DNA of 64,000 bases from Ostrinia nubilalis (Eukaryota; Arthropoda; Insecta; Lepidoptera; Crambidae). Shown here one piece after another: positions 13,225 to 27,221 of the stretch (position 1 is its first letter; every line of letters starts with the position of its first letter). The notes beneath the pieces are model-generated. The model searched no databases. It had not been told where the DNA came from and was given only the letters and a program-made list of their open reading frames with translations. The stretch is taken from NCBI RefSeq assembly GCF_963855985.1, contig NC_087106.1, positions 2,525,001-2,589,000 of the forward strand, given 5' to 3'. Position numbers and translations under genes: made by a program.

Positions 13225-13415
13225 ACGTCCGATGGGGCAGCAAGGTTCTGGAGTGGAGGCCACGTACCGGAAAGCGCAGCGTAGGACGTCCACCCACAAG
13301 GTGGACCGACGACCTCATAAAGTAACAGGAAGGTGCTAGATGCAGGCCGCCACCAACCGGCCATTGTGGAAATCATTGGGGGAGGCCTATGTTCAGCAGT
13401 GGACGTCCTATGAAA
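13225..13415 (+). mobile_element. RTE LINE 3' tail fragment
   Basis: The + strand shows the tail sequence encoding the ...VGRPPTRWTDDLI...RWMQAATNR...AYVQQWTSY ending, with frameshifts. Confidence 0.75.
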
Positions 13416-13754
13416 TGATGATAATGATTAATTTATTCACTTTAAATAATATCCCTTCTTGTTCGCAGTCGACCTTGGGGGTTGATTTAGACCAGTTTGG
13501 GAATATTTGGTCTAGACTTTGATCTGATTACACACTAGACCGCTCGTCCTATCGAACGCATATTTAATCAAAGCACAAAGGGAATACTCAAGCGGTTCGA
13601 TTCCTGGCAGGGTTGAAGTCGCTTGTTATTTTAGTTTTGTTTTGGTACTTTGATTTGGGCTTTTCAATATTCGAATATTAGGTTACATTTACTTTAGCGT
13701 AGCACAGAGAAATATGTATAAACATTTCTGTTAGTAATCTAATCTAAATAAATA

Positions 13755-14146
13755 CAAAAGGAGAAACTGACTGACTTAGTGACAGATCAACGCACAGCCT
13801 AAACGGCTAAACGTAGGCACATGAAATTTGGAAGGGACGTAGCTTAGGTACCGTAGAGGTGCACTAAGAAAGGAATTCCCGAAATTCCCACGGGAACGGG
13901 AATTAGCGGGAAAAAACATTTGTATGAAAAAATCTAAACCACGTAAGATAGACAATTGAAATTTGGCATGCAGGTACCTTAGTTAACTCAAAGCTTAGTT
14001 ACAACAGGATATTGCAAAATTCCCACGGGAACGGGAGTTAGCGGGAAAAAACATTTGTATGAACAAATCTAAACCACGTAAGATAGATGTAGGGCTTAGG
14101 GGGTAAAACGGGATCCACGCGTACGAAGTCGCGGGCGGCCGCTAGT
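13755..14146 (+). mobile_element. Helitron-like element (CTAG-T end)
   Basis: Starts near the aaaggagaaactgactgac motif, contains two to three of the roughly 120-bp units seen at 3.5-5.4 kb, and ends in the GC-rich gtcgcgggcggccgctagt block. Confidence 0.7.
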
Positions 14147-15515
14147 TAACTATAAAACATTTGCTTTTAACGTTGAAGTAAAATCATGAAAATAGTCGCA
14201 GGGCAAACAGGTTTTCCCAGAATGTGTGAATCAAATTGTTATGGGAGGTAATTTGACCTCTCACCTACCCCAAAAAAAATTGTAAAAAATATGGATATGA
14301 ATACCTAATTAGTTTACTACAATGATTTATTCTTCTGAAAGAAGATAAATCGCCATTCGGCCCCGATAAAGATGAAAGATAAATAAAAATATTATTGATG
14401 TTATAATATTATCCAAAGTATAACAAATATAATAGCAGTTGATACTTGATACCAAACAGGGGAATACGTTTAATAAATACTATTCATCCATAAAAATACT
14501 CATTACGAGCCCTTAAAGTAATAAATCATTAAATACCATTAAAGCGACGGACAACATGGATTTAACCCCTTGAGCTAAGATAACAAATAATTTTTAACCA
14601 CAGATTATAATGGGATGACATAACTTATCATATCGCATTACCCGTATGACATACAGACATTGCGGCTGAAAAACTTTATTCGTGATTTGAAAAAAGCTCT
14701 TTAAACGGTGTTAGCTCTAGAATATTGCACATTTCAAAAAGTAGTTATAGTTAGGTGATTCTTTTTGTAGAGTTTGTATGTAAATATTGATTTCCAGCCA
14801 TGTAATGCCAATATGCTTTATGTTTTAACACAAAACCATTTTGATAACTCTGCATTTTCAACTGTTAAAATAACTAAGAAGAGATGTTAAGGCATATTAT
14901 TACGGTGTGTAACTTTTTTTTATTGAATAAACAAATAATTATTTAGTTAAGTTTTTCTACAAAAATACATAGCTTTAATACTAGTCATCCATCATGGATC
15001 TAGTCAGAATCAAGATCATTTACTCGTGAGTGTTAAAATCGTTCATTAGTTATAGTTATCAAGTTCTTTTTCCTGCAATCTTAACCAACGTATTACAACC
15101 AGTAGGTATATGAGTAATTTAACAAAGACTTGTTATTCGTTAGTCTTCAGTCTTTGATATTTTTTAATGCTCGATGCCTCGCTCGCCGAACTCCACGCCT
15201 GTGTGTCCCCTCGTAAGGGCGCCTTAATAAGAAACTGCTCCATAAATCACGCGGCAGTATAATTAAATGTTAAATCATTTTTATTCACACGTAAATCAAA
15301 ACGAGTAACATTTGGTCGGATTTTTTATTTTCAATGCTTAGGGGCGGTTTAGTAAGGGTTTTGTCTGCCAATTACTAGCTTCTGCCCGCGGCTTCGCACG
15401 CGTATTTCGCAAAAAGATTATGAGTATAATGATTGCATTTGTTAGAATTCCTTACATGCATATTTAGCTAAGTTGGAGGGGTTAAGATGACACGGATACT
15501 AGCTTATTTTTTTAA

Positions 15516-15612
15516 GACATCATCATCATCATCATCATCATTTCAGCCATAGGTCGTCCACTGCTGAACATGGAAAGCATTGAGCCTATCAATGCTTTCC
15601 ATGTTGATCAAT
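15516..15612 (-). mobile_element. RTE 3' end fragment with (ATC)n tail and small inverted repeat
   Basis: A cat-repeat is followed by the reverse complement of the RTE tail, and then by a 17-bp inverted repeat (aacatggaaagcattga and its complement). Confidence 0.65.
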
Positions 15613-16700
15613 TTTTTACGACAAGTTACTTGTAATTTAAATATCCCTTACCAAGTGGAGCTTTATATCTTTCTTGGATATGATAGGTGCCCCATATTTC
15701 AATTCTATGCCCTGTTTCACCTCTATCAAGTTTTTTACGACAAAAGTATTATTTAACCTTTTTAGTTTTTAGGGCCTAATCTATCTCAATACCATTTTTA
15801 ATTAAAAATAGTATAGCTATTTTCAGAGTGTACACGATGTCATTTATGAAAATGATATAATTAGAGTCTACCTACTATTTACCAAAAAATATTTTCGTCT
15901 GCTGTCATAGTTACCTACTAGTCTATTTTTATTTAATTACGTTTGATATGTACATGTATGACAAAATTAGTGTTATTTCAGCTGGTTATCTTTGGATACA
16001 AAAATTCATGTATATTTTCAGCCAGTTATTTGGAGATTATGTATGTAAACACATGGCAAAACAAAAATCTACGTCGAAATGCGAACTGTTGCTTATAACT
16101 TGAATTATAATCTTCAATAGAGCGATGAAGATACCAACATCCGTCTCTATACCAAAATTCTAATTGTTTTTGTCAAAACTTTTACTTTTTTCAAGAGATT
16201 TTTTTATATGAAGTGCGATCAAGACTAGCCAAATTAACACTGACGAACCCACAGGCACAAATTAGTCAAGCATAAAAGACAAAACCGTAAAATTAGCCGC
16301 AAGTCTTTCACCCTGTATGCAATTTGACACTGACATCATCCGACCAATATGGTTCTTATTCAAAGCTAAACTATTTTTACAAGCTTTATATTGACTTCAC
16401 TTGTTAGTATGTGTGGGACAAATCTTGCATCTGAATTTAAGACCAGTTCTCCTCAACCGATTGAGCTGAAATTTGGTATACTTATGTAAGTACGATGACA
16501 ATGCAATATTATGGTACCATTGAGCTGGTCTGATGATGGAGTCGGGAGGTGGCCATAGGAACTCCTAAACAAAACGGCGGAATCTCATCAAGTTTGGTTT
16601 CGTTGGATTTGTCTTTTCGAGCACTTTAGTGTTAGATAATGTCCAGGGTCCTGAGATTAAGATATAACTAAAAAGTGTAAAATAAAATTATAATAAAAAT

Positions 16701-16833
16701 AAACTTTTTTAAAAACAAGCTTTTATTCTGAATTTCGAAAGCTTGTAGCGCAAACAGAGAAAAAGAGGAATAAATGCCATGCGCGATACAAGCTTTCGAA
16801 ATTTAGAATAAAAGCTTGTTTTTAAAAAAGTTT
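16701..16833. repeat. inverted repeat, 47-bp arms
   Basis: 16701-16747 pairs with 16787-16833 with one mismatch, around a 39-nt loop. A foldback or MITE remnant. Confidence 0.8.
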
Positions 16834-18985
16834 TTTAAGTCAACACTCAATTAGTTCATCTACGAGGTTTAAAAATATCACAAAGATGTCTGTAAGATGT
16901 CTGTTAACATCTAATTAGTAAAGTATCTTAAATTAACTAACTTAATTGAATCAAATTGGTTATTTTGGACTGTATTTTTGTTTGAGACATTGGTATTAGA
17001 AAAAGGCACGTGGGATTTAATTGCTTGCGTTCTTATAACTCGGTTGGTACTGGATCTTTCAAATAATATTTATAGTAGTGAGTTGAGAACAAAAGAACGG
17101 TTATCGCTAAAGTTAACTACATCTAACTTTGTTATTCCTTTAACCAGTTTATTTCTATATTGCTACCATGATAAATGATGGCACATATAAGTAAATATTA
17201 CAGAAAGGCAGCTCACTAAAATCAAGTTTTGTTACAAAATTTTACAAACACATTTTTGAGATGACACAGTAAGTGTTATTAAAATCTCGGGTGTCTTTTT
17301 AAATTAACAGATTTAATATTAAAATCGTATTTAGGTCCTTATAAGGTTTTTTATAGTAAAGTTGGTGTTTAGATAATTTATCGCCAGATGGCGCCACTAG
17401 TCCTATACAAGTAATTAGTAACAACAAACTCTCACTAAGCGGCTTATTTTCTAAATCCAAAACAAAATTTTACCAAAATTCAGTAAGTTACTGATAATTA
17501 TTGATGATAATCCCTCCTCCCCTGCAGCCCCAATCCAATTTCCTATAAACAAAACTGTACCTCTAGCACGAAAAACTTTCGACTTTTGCGTCGAATCGCC
17601 ATCAAAATTTAGTATGAAAACTTAAACAGCGCCCCTGTGAACGAGACGTAAAGTGAAATTAGTACGAGAAATGGTAGCACTAAACTAATTTGGACAATCG
17701 AGATCGTCACGTTATTGTTGAATTTGCAGACTAGGTATCGAATTTGTTGAATGCGCAAACGATTAGAAGACGAAAGATTTTCGTGCTAGAGATACTGTGG
17801 CCCCTTCGGTACGGAGCCCTACGGAAATATTCTCACCCCAACCTCCCTTATTGACGGAAAATAGGGGAGGTAGGGGCGTAACAGTGTTAATAGACCATTG
17901 ATTCGCGGTGTTAAATTGATGCGTATTAATTTAAACTTATAATAGGTATACAGGGTGAGTCAGGCTCCAATGATTAATAAGGTATAAATATTATTTATCT
18001 TAATAGTTTTAGTCAGTAATATTCATAATAAGAATCTTTAATAAGTTTTATCATTATCATCATCAGCCTATATCAGTCATCTAGCTTTCGCAAGTCGTCA
18101 ATCGCCTGGCAGAGAATCCTTTTAGCGATAAGTCCTTCTTCTGTACATTGTCATGATTAGTGGTAGTAAAAGTTTTGAAATAACGCAATCAAATTAATTT
18201 TAGGGTAGAACCATGGCGCAATGCTAAAAAATTTTTTTTTAACTGGGAAACTGTTTTACAAGTTACCAGCAACAAAACATTACAAAAAATGCTTAATTTA
18301 TCAAATTAATACCTGTTTAATAAATTAATTTAATCAAATAACTTCATTTAATTTTTAATCCATTCAAATTACATTAAAAAAAACATTCGACTCTACGCGC
18401 CAAAAAAAAAGTCAAACCACGAAGTACTAAAAATAAGTTGCCAAATCCCATCAACAGATGGCGCTGAACGACTTTAGCTCGCGGTATCATTTGTTTTTTT
18501 CCCAACCATTTAGGTAGCGCTGGACTTGTAATCTTCGTGCCTCAATCTATTGAGTAAGGAAATTATTGGGCCTCGGTGACTCTTGGCTATGTCCTGCTTA
18601 TAGGGCGAAACTATTTTTGAACGGGTAAAGGTCGTCCTTGAGCTGTAAACCTACTTTGTTTGCGGCTCGAGTGAAGCGATCTGCCTGACAGAATTGCGTC
18701 ATCAATGGCCATACAAAACTAATGATAATAAAATCCGATTAATTTATTGAATTACTTTAAGAAATAAAATAAACAATATGGCCTTTTTAATTGAGGTTTT
18801 TTGGTTCCATAGTAAAATCTTGACAGATAAATAAAAGATTTAATTCATTGTTTAGTATTTTTAATACTTATTTGGTTCATTTTATGCATTTTTGTGTTTA
18901 AACATTGCATTTCATTTTAGTTCAGTAGATACTACAGCAAAAATAATGGGGTTTTTCAGGGCTAAAATCAAGTGTTTTATTTATA

Positions 18986-19195
18986 ACTAGCTTTTGCCCG
19001 CAGCTTCACCCGCGTGATATAATTTAGTTTGTCACAGAGCGTCATAAATTATAGCCTATATTATGTAATTCTGGGTTATAAACAATGATACTGTAAAGTT
19101 TCAACAACAAAATCCGTTCAGTAGTTTTTGCGTGAAAGAGTAACAAACATCCAGACATCCAAACTTTCGCATTTATAATATTAAAGTAGGATTAA
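18986..19195 (-). mobile_element. Helitron-like element, ttttgcccgc subfamily
   Basis: Near-copy of 10402-10615, including the gtttagtttgtcac and gcgtgaaagagtaac blocks. Confidence 0.6.
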
Positions 19196-19431
19196 TAAAA
19201 GCCTTTTTGTTGACGCAACAACTGCGTCATTAACATTTTGTCCACAAAAATAATTATTTGAATAGTGAGTGAGCTCCGAATTAAAATCGTAATTATATTC
19301 AGAAATTAAATTTTCCCGGTGCGAATGCCGCCTGTGGTTGCCCGCAGTATCCGAAAAGTAAATAACGAATATTAATTTATGTTATTTATTACATTTAAAA
19401 AGATACACCATACAAAAAGATTCGTTCAAAA

Positions 19432-19623
19432 ACAGTATATTTTACTATTAATATTATTGGGAATGCAAAAGTGTATATGGATGTATATTTGTTACTCTTT
19501 CACGCAAAAACTACTGAACGGCTTTTAATGAAACTTTCCAGTTTGTTTGTTGTTGTTTATACATCAAAATAAATACTGAGACAAAATTAATTTCACGTAA
19601 ACGAAGCCGCAGGCACTGCTAGT
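19432..19623 (+). mobile_element. Helitron-like element, opposite orientation
   Basis: Ends aagccgcaggcactgctagt. Carries the reverse blocks of the copy at 18.99 kb, more diverged. Confidence 0.5.
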
Positions 19624-19689
19624 TTGATATAATATCGTGTAAGTGAGATACAATACAATGGTCTTATTTATTAATCGACTTAAAAAAGG

Positions 19690-19805
19690 AGGAGGTTCTC
19701 AATTCGGTTGTATTTTTCCAAACGCGGGCATAGGTCGTCCTCTTACAAGATGGACAGACGACCTCATAAAGGTAGCAAGAAGGCGCTGGATGGCCATGCG
19801 GGCAT
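19690..19805 (+). mobile_element. RTE LINE tail fragment
   Basis: Encodes the diagnostic GRPLTRWTDDLIKVARRRWM stretch. Confidence 0.7.
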
Positions 19806-20057
19806 TCTCTCCCAGTCAACCATTTATTTATTCGCTAACGTATCTAGTAGTTTATTTGGTCATCGTATGTCGCTCGTGTTCATTTGATATCAATTTATAA
19901 TCAATAAAAACTAATCAGTATGCATCAATGATGCACTGGTCTGAATTGGTGACAAATAATAATGATATTGCACACAAGTGCATAGAATGGCAATGTAACT
20001 CTCTGTTTAATAGTGATGTCAATTAGACATATTATTAGAATCCTAATTTGCTAAACA

Positions 20058-20175
20058 ACGTGAAAAAATCGAAGTGCTTAAGGCGGGACTCGAACCCACG
20101 ATTTTTTCAAGATGTTTATTTAAAATTTAGTTTGAGAAGCGACTCTATTCGCTAAGAAATTTGAATAATTTTGTA
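20058..20175 (-). repeat. tRNA-like SINE remnant
   Basis: Contains gggactcgaaccca (reverse of a box B). A similar repeat lacking the box is at 42405-42515. Flanked by a gaaaaaatcgaa / cgattttttc inverted block. Confidence 0.4.
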
Positions 20176-20273
20176 ATGTGAAAGTTACTGTTTGTTTGTA
20201 AAATTTTCAGTTCAATTGGATTTTATCGAAAAATGTAATGTTGAAGAGGTTAAACTCTACACTTTAGGTTACT

Positions 20274-20378
20274 AATGCCCGTTTTCACCATATCATCCCT
20301 AATTTTTAAGTGTAAACAGGAATTTTGTTTTTTAGGGGTCACTTAAAAATTAGGGATTGATGGTGAAAACGGGCATTA
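20274..20378. mobile_element. MITE/foldback with atgcccgttttcaccat ends
   Basis: Arms of about 37 bp (one 2-bp indel). A related single arm is seen near 13150-13195. Confidence 0.7.
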
Positions 20379-20389
20379 AACCTTTATTT

Positions 20390-20620
20390 GTCCCCCCTGA
20401 CATTCGCTTTGCACTGGAGGGAAGTTGAACCTTAACTTCGAATTGCTCCTATAGTCCAATGTTCTTCTGATTAATTTCGTTGCGGGTCTAATGACAGTTT
20501 AACTTTCCCCCGGGACAAACTTGACCTTCACTGGTTGGGTTTTTATTGGCGGTCAAGCTGTAGGTCCTGGCTACACAGGAGTTGCAGCGGTGGGAACGAG
20601 AGGTGGGAATAGACCCGTAG
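20390..20620 (-). repeat. gggactattcccacctctc short repeat (copy 2)
   Basis: Fullest copy on the - strand, extending to a ttgtcacc-like / aaaggttt end. Confidence 0.65.
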
Positions 20621-20670
20621 TAGGTACTTTCCATTTTTCTTGACTCTACATATGAATAAAAACTATCTCT

Positions 20671-20771
20671 TAGGCTGAATTGCACCATCTTACTTTAGCT
20701 TTAACAAACGTCAAAAATCTATCAAACTCCATACAAAAAACACCGGTTTTTTGGTGCAACTCAGCCTTAGA
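20671..20771. mobile_element. aggctgagttgcaccat MITE (copy 1)
   Basis: Ends aggctga-ttgcacca and tggtgcaactcagcct. Family of about 100-160 bp with an internal aaaatct-tcaaactccata block. Confidence 0.7.
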
Positions 20772-21689
20772 GTGTCAATCAATATTTGTAAAAACTGTTA
20801 TTGTATCATACTCATAGTCCCATTTGCCACATGACTATTGTAAATTGCAATAGTGCTAACGGTACTAGCTAGGTCACTTGGCATTGTCCGTCGTATTTGG
20901 CTTGATTGTCCCGTCATAACGGACCGAGAACTGAACCGTGGACCCTGGAGATTATGGCCATAACGGAGTTGTAGATAGTAGACTCTTTTGCAATGGTACT
21001 TTAAGACATCTCATGTTGGTTGTAAAAGGGGATCTATAAATAATAATAAACAATAATTATTATGGCACCATTAAATTCTGAAAAATCGGTGGTGTCACAT
21101 CTCATCTTTGTTTCAGAACACCTCTGTTTCCCAATACTAATATTCCCGATAACTCCTCCAGCTAGGTTGTTAGGAATGACCTCACCAACAATATAGTCCA
21201 GCGGACGACGGGGTTCGAATGTAGACCGATCATCAATTTAGCGATCTTGTTATAGGTGTTTTCCATACTGTGTTTTATGACTTCTATGCCGATAAAATGT
21301 TCTATTCCTTATTTTTCTTTTTTTTCTGATACCGTTGGGCTATCATCGCCTTATTTGTCCAACAAGAAGAACCTTTCATGCAAGTTGTTCCTTTATAAAA
21401 AGACAATTTAAGTCTAGGAAGGGCCCATCACAGGCTATTCACGAGCCAGACGGGAACTGATTAGGATCTGCGCCAGAACAGACGTCTGTCTGGCCACTGG
21501 CAAGTCTAGACTCAAAATGACCCCTATAATTGTAGGAATAAGGATGCATTTTATGACTATAGTGATAGTGTGCTTTTTGTTAGGGAATGACCGTCGCGAT
21601 TGTCCATAGAAATGTTGGGATTGCAGTTGGAAATTAAAATGAAATTGACGAACACATTTTACACAATCGGGATATAATTATTATTTATT

Positions 21690-21952
21690 ATTAGAAGTGA
21701 CTGCCATAGCGCACAGAATCACTAAAATCAAGTGGCAGTGGGCCGGGCACATAGCTCGCAGAGCTGATGGCCGCTGGGGCAGAAAAGTTCTCGAGTGGCG
21801 ACCACGAGCCGGACGACGTAGTGTGGGCAGGCCTCCCACTAGGTGGTTCGACGTTCTGGTGAAGGTCGTGGGAGGTGCCTGGATGCGGGCGGCGCAGAAC
21901 CGGTCTTTGTGGTAATCCTTGGCCAGCAGTGGACATCGTTCAGCTGAAAAAA
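21690..21952 (+). mobile_element. RTE LINE C-terminal fragment
   Basis: The + strand reads TAIAHRITKIKWQWAGHIAR and continues through a GRPPTRW motif and ...AQNRSLW. The frame then breaks before the QQW end. Confidence 0.8.
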
Positions 21953-22433
21953 CGATACTAGAAGAAAAATATTCACTAATAATGTTTCTTTCTTTCTTAA
22001 ATTTCCACATTTCACTGTTGAAAAGAAATCAGAAACAAATGTTTGTATTGTGCGCGAATCAAACCAAGCCATGCAGCCGATAAAATGTGAACAATTTGCA
22101 ATTCCAAAAGCAGTTAGCTAGCCATCTCAATTAACAATCCTCGTGACAGAATCGAACCCCGAACCTCTATCAGCCTTTTACGTATCAATTCGGGAACCCG
22201 ACCCAAATATTTGCCGTCCCGCAAGCATTCGGCAAATAAACCATTTCTGCACAAAGTAGTAATTTTCAGCGATCCAGGGTTCGTGTCGGTTAGAATTAAA
22301 TTCGTGGTCCTAGGGTCTTGGGGCCAGGAAACCAGCGGGATAGTGGATTAATTGAATTTACAGTTGTCTTGTAGTTGAAGTCATGATGACTTTATATGAA
22401 GTTGAAATGCACCAGATAATTATGGGAGTCTTA

Positions 22434-22562
22434 GGCTGAGTTGCACCACCTAACGTTGACCGTACCTAACTATAACGATAACCGGTGTTTTCGTAGGTAT
22501 GGAGTTTGATAGATTTTTGAAGTTTGTCAAAGTTAAAGTAAGATGGTGCAACCCAGCCTTAG
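22434..22562. mobile_element. aggctgagttgcaccac MITE (copy 2)
   Basis: Same ends, with an internal ataacgataaccggtgtttt block. Confidence 0.7.
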
Positions 22563-23130
22563 ACTAGCACTTGTAGTTTCTGAGATTTCATGATCAGCGA
22601 GTGAGTCAGTCAATCAGTGACCTTTCGCTTTTATAAATGTATAAATTTGTGTCTGGTATTCATCATCTCATGTTGATGAGTTGGTGATGGAAGGAACTCC
22701 TACGCTTAGGAGTGAGAAGATAATTATTTATTGACCTACTTGGCATTATGTGATTATGATAACGCCAATAATCCCGCTTGTTTAATGGCCTAGCAGCGCA
22801 GTCGGCCCCGTTTAATTAGTGCACGTAAATGAGTCAGTTCCAAATCTTTATTAACATTGACGGCCTCCACGAGCGAAGCATGAAGCGATTCATTAACTTA
22901 CACCTGTAAAAAGTTTGCTGGTTTTTTAAAGTTTGTAAAACGCCGTTTCAGTTTTCCAAGCACGATGGATAAAGCAGCACAGTATTTCAGTTAACTAGGA
23001 GTTCATTCGTTCGTTTCAGCCGAAAGACGTCTACAGTTAGAAGTTAGCACTTATAGTTTTTTACCGTTAAGAGTTGCATGTCGAATTAAATTTTTAATAC
23101 GCCCCCGTTGTGTAATGTACAATAAACTTA

Positions 23131-23274
23131 CGCCCGTATTCACAAACGATGCTTGCTTAAGTGAAGCAGCAAATCGAACACAGCGTTGAATAGGGCTCTG
23201 TGATTGGTTCGTAAGTCATCCTGTGCGTCCACGCGCACTGTGCGACCTCATAGTAATGTTTGTGAATACGGGCG
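23131..23274. mobile_element. MITE with cgcccgtattcac ends (copy 2)
   Basis: 144 bp, reversed relative to the copy at 258-403 and highly similar along its length. Confidence 0.75.
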
Positions 23275-23537
23275 TAAATCCCAAGTCCTAGTAGAACAAC
23301 TCAAACTCCCTAACTACGCGATGACGTACGAAGTTCGCAAACAAAGATGGCCGAACGGAAATAATAAAACTAAACGAACAAAGGACACAATTAAAAGTTG
23401 GCGAAAACATTTGATAAGTTCGGTTTATTGGTCGGGCTTTTTATTGTGGGACCTTTTTTGAGAACTATCTGGGCAAGTGTGTGTGAAATTGGATGGGCGG
23501 TGGCCGTAATTTCTTTGTAATAATGACCAATCAGAAC

Positions 23538-23690
23538 TTCATCATCATCATCATTATCGCAGCCATAGGACGTCCACTGCCTGCTGAACATAGGCCTCCC
23601 CCAATGGTTTCCATGTTGACCGGTTGGTAGCGGCCTGCGTCCAGCGCCTTCCTGGACTGCTACTTTTACGAGGAGTCAGTGCCAGAGGTT
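23538..23690 (-). mobile_element. RTE LINE 3' tail fragment with (ATC)n
   Basis: A cat-repeat, then the reverse complement of the RTE 3' tail up to the RRW region. Part of the target palindrome is duplicated (ctgcctgctgaac). Confidence 0.7.
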
Positions 23691-24387
23691 GATAGCGGCA
23701 CGGGATGACGGGAGTAATATTGACTAAGTGCCACTTTCATACCTTACTGACTAAGTTAAGTGCTTGATCTATAGGTACTATAGTAACTTGGCTGTATGCT
23801 GTATAGCTAAATCTGTCTGCGGAGGTAGATATAAAGTAGAAATAAAGACGTTTGCATAAAACTATCACTTTGTAAAATCTTCACGTACCCGCAATCTCGC
23901 AAATTTTAATGTTGTATTGTACATAAGCTGTACATTGATATGCTTGTACGCGCGATAGCTGTAACATATCAACATAGAGTCAGCTCTTATTCCCTATGAA
24001 ATAAGAGCTGCTTTTGCAGTACAATTGGTAAGCTTCATGTGCAATCTAATACGTTATTGGTGGCGATGCAGGAATGCAATTCATTTGTATGTGCATTTTA
24101 TGGAGGAAGTAATAAGTTTTGCATGCCATCCTTGACCTTTGCTTACAACTTGAAGGTGTATGTAAAGTAGAAACGGTTCATCTGTTCATTAATAAATAAA
24201 GGATATCCGTTTAGTAATGGGTCTAAAAGAACACATACTAGCTTCTATAGAATTAAGTTTTTTACCATAAAAGTTGCATTAAATCACTAAACTTGCAAAA
24301 TTCAATTGCCTTTGGTGGGGAGTTTTCAAGTTTTAATGCCAGCCAGCTTACTTTTCGATTTGTCTTTGCTTTCGCTTGCTTACCTCG

Positions 24388-24550
24388 AACTCCAATGTTC
24401 TTCCGATTATTTTCGTTGCGGGTCCAATGACAGTTTAAATTTTCCCCTGGGACAAACTTGACCTTCACTAGTTGGGTTTTTATTGGCGGCCAAGCTGTAC
24501 ATCCTGGCTACACAGGAGTTGCAGCGGTGGGAACGAGAGGTGGGAATGGT
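24388..24550 (-). repeat. gggactattcccacctctc short repeat (copy 3)
   Basis: Same blocks on the - strand, 3' part missing. Confidence 0.65.
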
Positions 24551-25361
24551 CCTGTTTTTAGCTTGCTTGCCTAAGACGCGGTTCTGCATACAAATTCAAT
24601 AGCAGGAATTCAGGTTATCAACATCCCTTGTATCTGAAATGGATTAAACCTTTCTAAGATTGAGTGTTCTATTTAGGATTCGAACCCAATACCCCAGGGT
24701 TGAGGTTACTGCTTTCATCCTCAATTGCGATGCTAATCCATTGTCAACTGGATAATGAGAGCCTTGATTAGTATGCGGACGGCTCGCTAACATTTACGCC
24801 GAATATTTATCTTTTGGTGTTTATTAGATTTTTGTTAATTAGCAGACTGTTTGGGCAATATTGTGGGACGTGGGCTGGGTTGATGAGCTGTGAAGATACA
24901 TTTTACAAGTTAGGCCTACTTGTCGAGGATTAGTAGTTTACAACTAGTAGCATTTTGTAGCAAAATAAAGCATAGGCCAAGAACTTTCTCGTTGTGGATA
25001 AAAAAATAGCACTTGTATTTTGAAAATTATAAATAACTTGAAAAAATCGAACTAAGTGGGAATTGAACACGACGAAATTGTTCAGGTGTACTGCCGACTG
25101 TATACCTCTCATATGTACTCAAGATCTTTATCTAAACAGATGATCCCGGGAGCAAGGACTAAGATTCAGGTCTGCTTAGAATTTTTGGTTCTGAATCATC
25201 CTTGCAATCTCTACCAATTTGCTATTGTGACATGTACCATAACAGAGATATAACGGTAATATTTTCTGAAGCACAGCTGAAGTTTTACCTTCCGCATTGC
25301 TCTACTACCGCTGGAACATACTTAGTTAACCTCTTATCCCTTTACATAAGCAACATTTCGT

Positions 25362-25560
25362 TTTAGCCAAATGACGTCCACTGCTGGTCAAAGGTCCTCC
25401 TCCAAGGATTTCCATAACAACCGGTCCTTTGCTGTCTGAATCCAGGTTCTTCCAGCGGCTATCATCAGATCGTCGGTCCATCTTGTGGGAGACCTGCCCA
25501 CACTATCTGTTCCGACCCGTGGTCCTACCCGAGAACTTTTCTACCCCACACATAAGCAAC
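25362..25560 (-). mobile_element. RTE LINE 3' tail fragment
   Basis: The reverse complement carries the tail region (GR...TRWTDDL) with several frameshifts. Confidence 0.7.
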
Positions 25561-26085
25561 GTAACATTTGCAAATGGAAAATCAACTTTCTCATCACAGG
25601 GTGCGACCATTGAGTTATTGACATCATAAAGTACTAACCAGAAGAATTTTAACCAAAAATTAGTTTATATTAATCTTATAAAGGGACAAAAAGTTAATCA
25701 TGTCCCAGAATAGATTGAACTGAGCCAAATTTACAGCCTTGGGGAGGCCGCGTAAAAAATACGGGCTCGTATGTAAATTTGACATCGAAAATTGTGATTG
25801 GCAATTTTTCTTCATCTTTACGATGTTAATGCGATGTTGTATAGGAAAACTTTACAAAGACAACAGAGAAAATGAAAAAATGATGGTTTTATGGTTCAGT
25901 TCAATATAATGCATTTATTTAATTAAATATGTGAATACAAAGACACATTATGATGTTTTCTAAATTAATTTAGGTAGGTACTTTTGATTTAAATCTCAAT
26001 GCAAATAATATCAAAGAACATTAACTGGAGCTTCTTCTTCTTTTTGTTTATTTGGATTAAATTGCTCCATTACTTCTTGATCTAT

Positions 26086-26275
26086 TTGATCATCATCATC
26101 ATCATCATTTCAGCCACAGGACGTCCACTGCTGAACATAGACCTCCTCCAGTGATTTTCATAATGACCGGTCTAGCGCTTTCCAGCTACCTTTCTGAGGT
26201 CGTCTGTCCACCTTGCAGGTGGATGTGCCACGCTGCGTTTTCCGGTACGTGACCTCCACTCCAGAACCTTGCTAT
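26086..26275 (-). mobile_element. RTE LINE 3' tail fragment with (ATC)n
   Basis: A cat-microsatellite joins the reverse complement of the RTE tail, ending in the LEWRPR-encoding part. Confidence 0.72.
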
Positions 26276-27221
26276 TTGATAGCAATTACAAGTATTATGT
26301 AGGGTTAATACTGGGACGTGTAAAAGTGCTTTTTTAAAGCCTACTTACAGAAATAAATGAGTTTTACTGAGTTTTAGAGTTTTTTATGTAATGCTGCAAA
26401 GAATCTTCACATTAAAATTCAAGACCTGTATTTTAAAGGGTAGTAGAACAAAAATTGCAGTACTCATTAGTCCGTAGATTTGGACGATAATTAAATGAGA
26501 GCAGCGCCCCTGGCGGCGTGCCAGGACAGCGCTTATGGGCTAACCAGGTGTGCCAATGTAGGGTAGATTTTAATTTTGTTATTAAAGTACTCTGTCTTCA
26601 ATGAGTAAGTTGTGGAAGCTTTTACTTAAACTAAGGTAGTTTTCATAATATGCTAACTAATAAATGATTTATGAGGATATCTTGAACTAGTCTTCCAGTC
26701 CCAGATTGCTTTGTCAGGAAGAACCTTTTGCCTCAGTAACCCGGTCCTTACATTCAAAATTTAAAATTTAACCCAAAAGCACCCAAATTAAACAAAACAC
26801 AACCTAGTTTTCAAGCATAGTCCTTCTAACACTCTAAAGACACACGATAAACGCATGTTTATTCCTCCGTAAAATAAAATTTCCGATTATCACTTCAAAG
26901 AACCTCCCCTTCACATTGTAAGCAAGTCTCTACTGTCTCAGACAGAAAACACCTCCCTGAATATTGTCCCTACAGCATAGAAAAGCCTTCCTGAAAAGCC
27001 TCTCTTTCCCCCAAGATAAACAAAGCTCCTCTGTCATCGGAATCAATTGCACGTGAACTTTACATTTTTCACCGGTAGAGGGCGGCGGAGCGTGTCGCTA
27101 TGACGCACCCGTTTCCCTCCAAAAGACAAATTCCATCAACAAAACATTCGTGGATCTGACTATGGAACGTTTACAGCACACGACACGATCACGATACGAG
27201 TGAATCTGACCGTTCTTCGTC

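Larger units (their letters stand above)
14147..18985. other. AT-rich intergenic stretch
   Basis: Apart from the RTE fragment (15.5 kb), a tactagcttctgcccgcggc end fragment (15373-15410) and the 47-bp inverted repeat (16.7 kb), I see no gene, RNA or element. Confidence 0.5.
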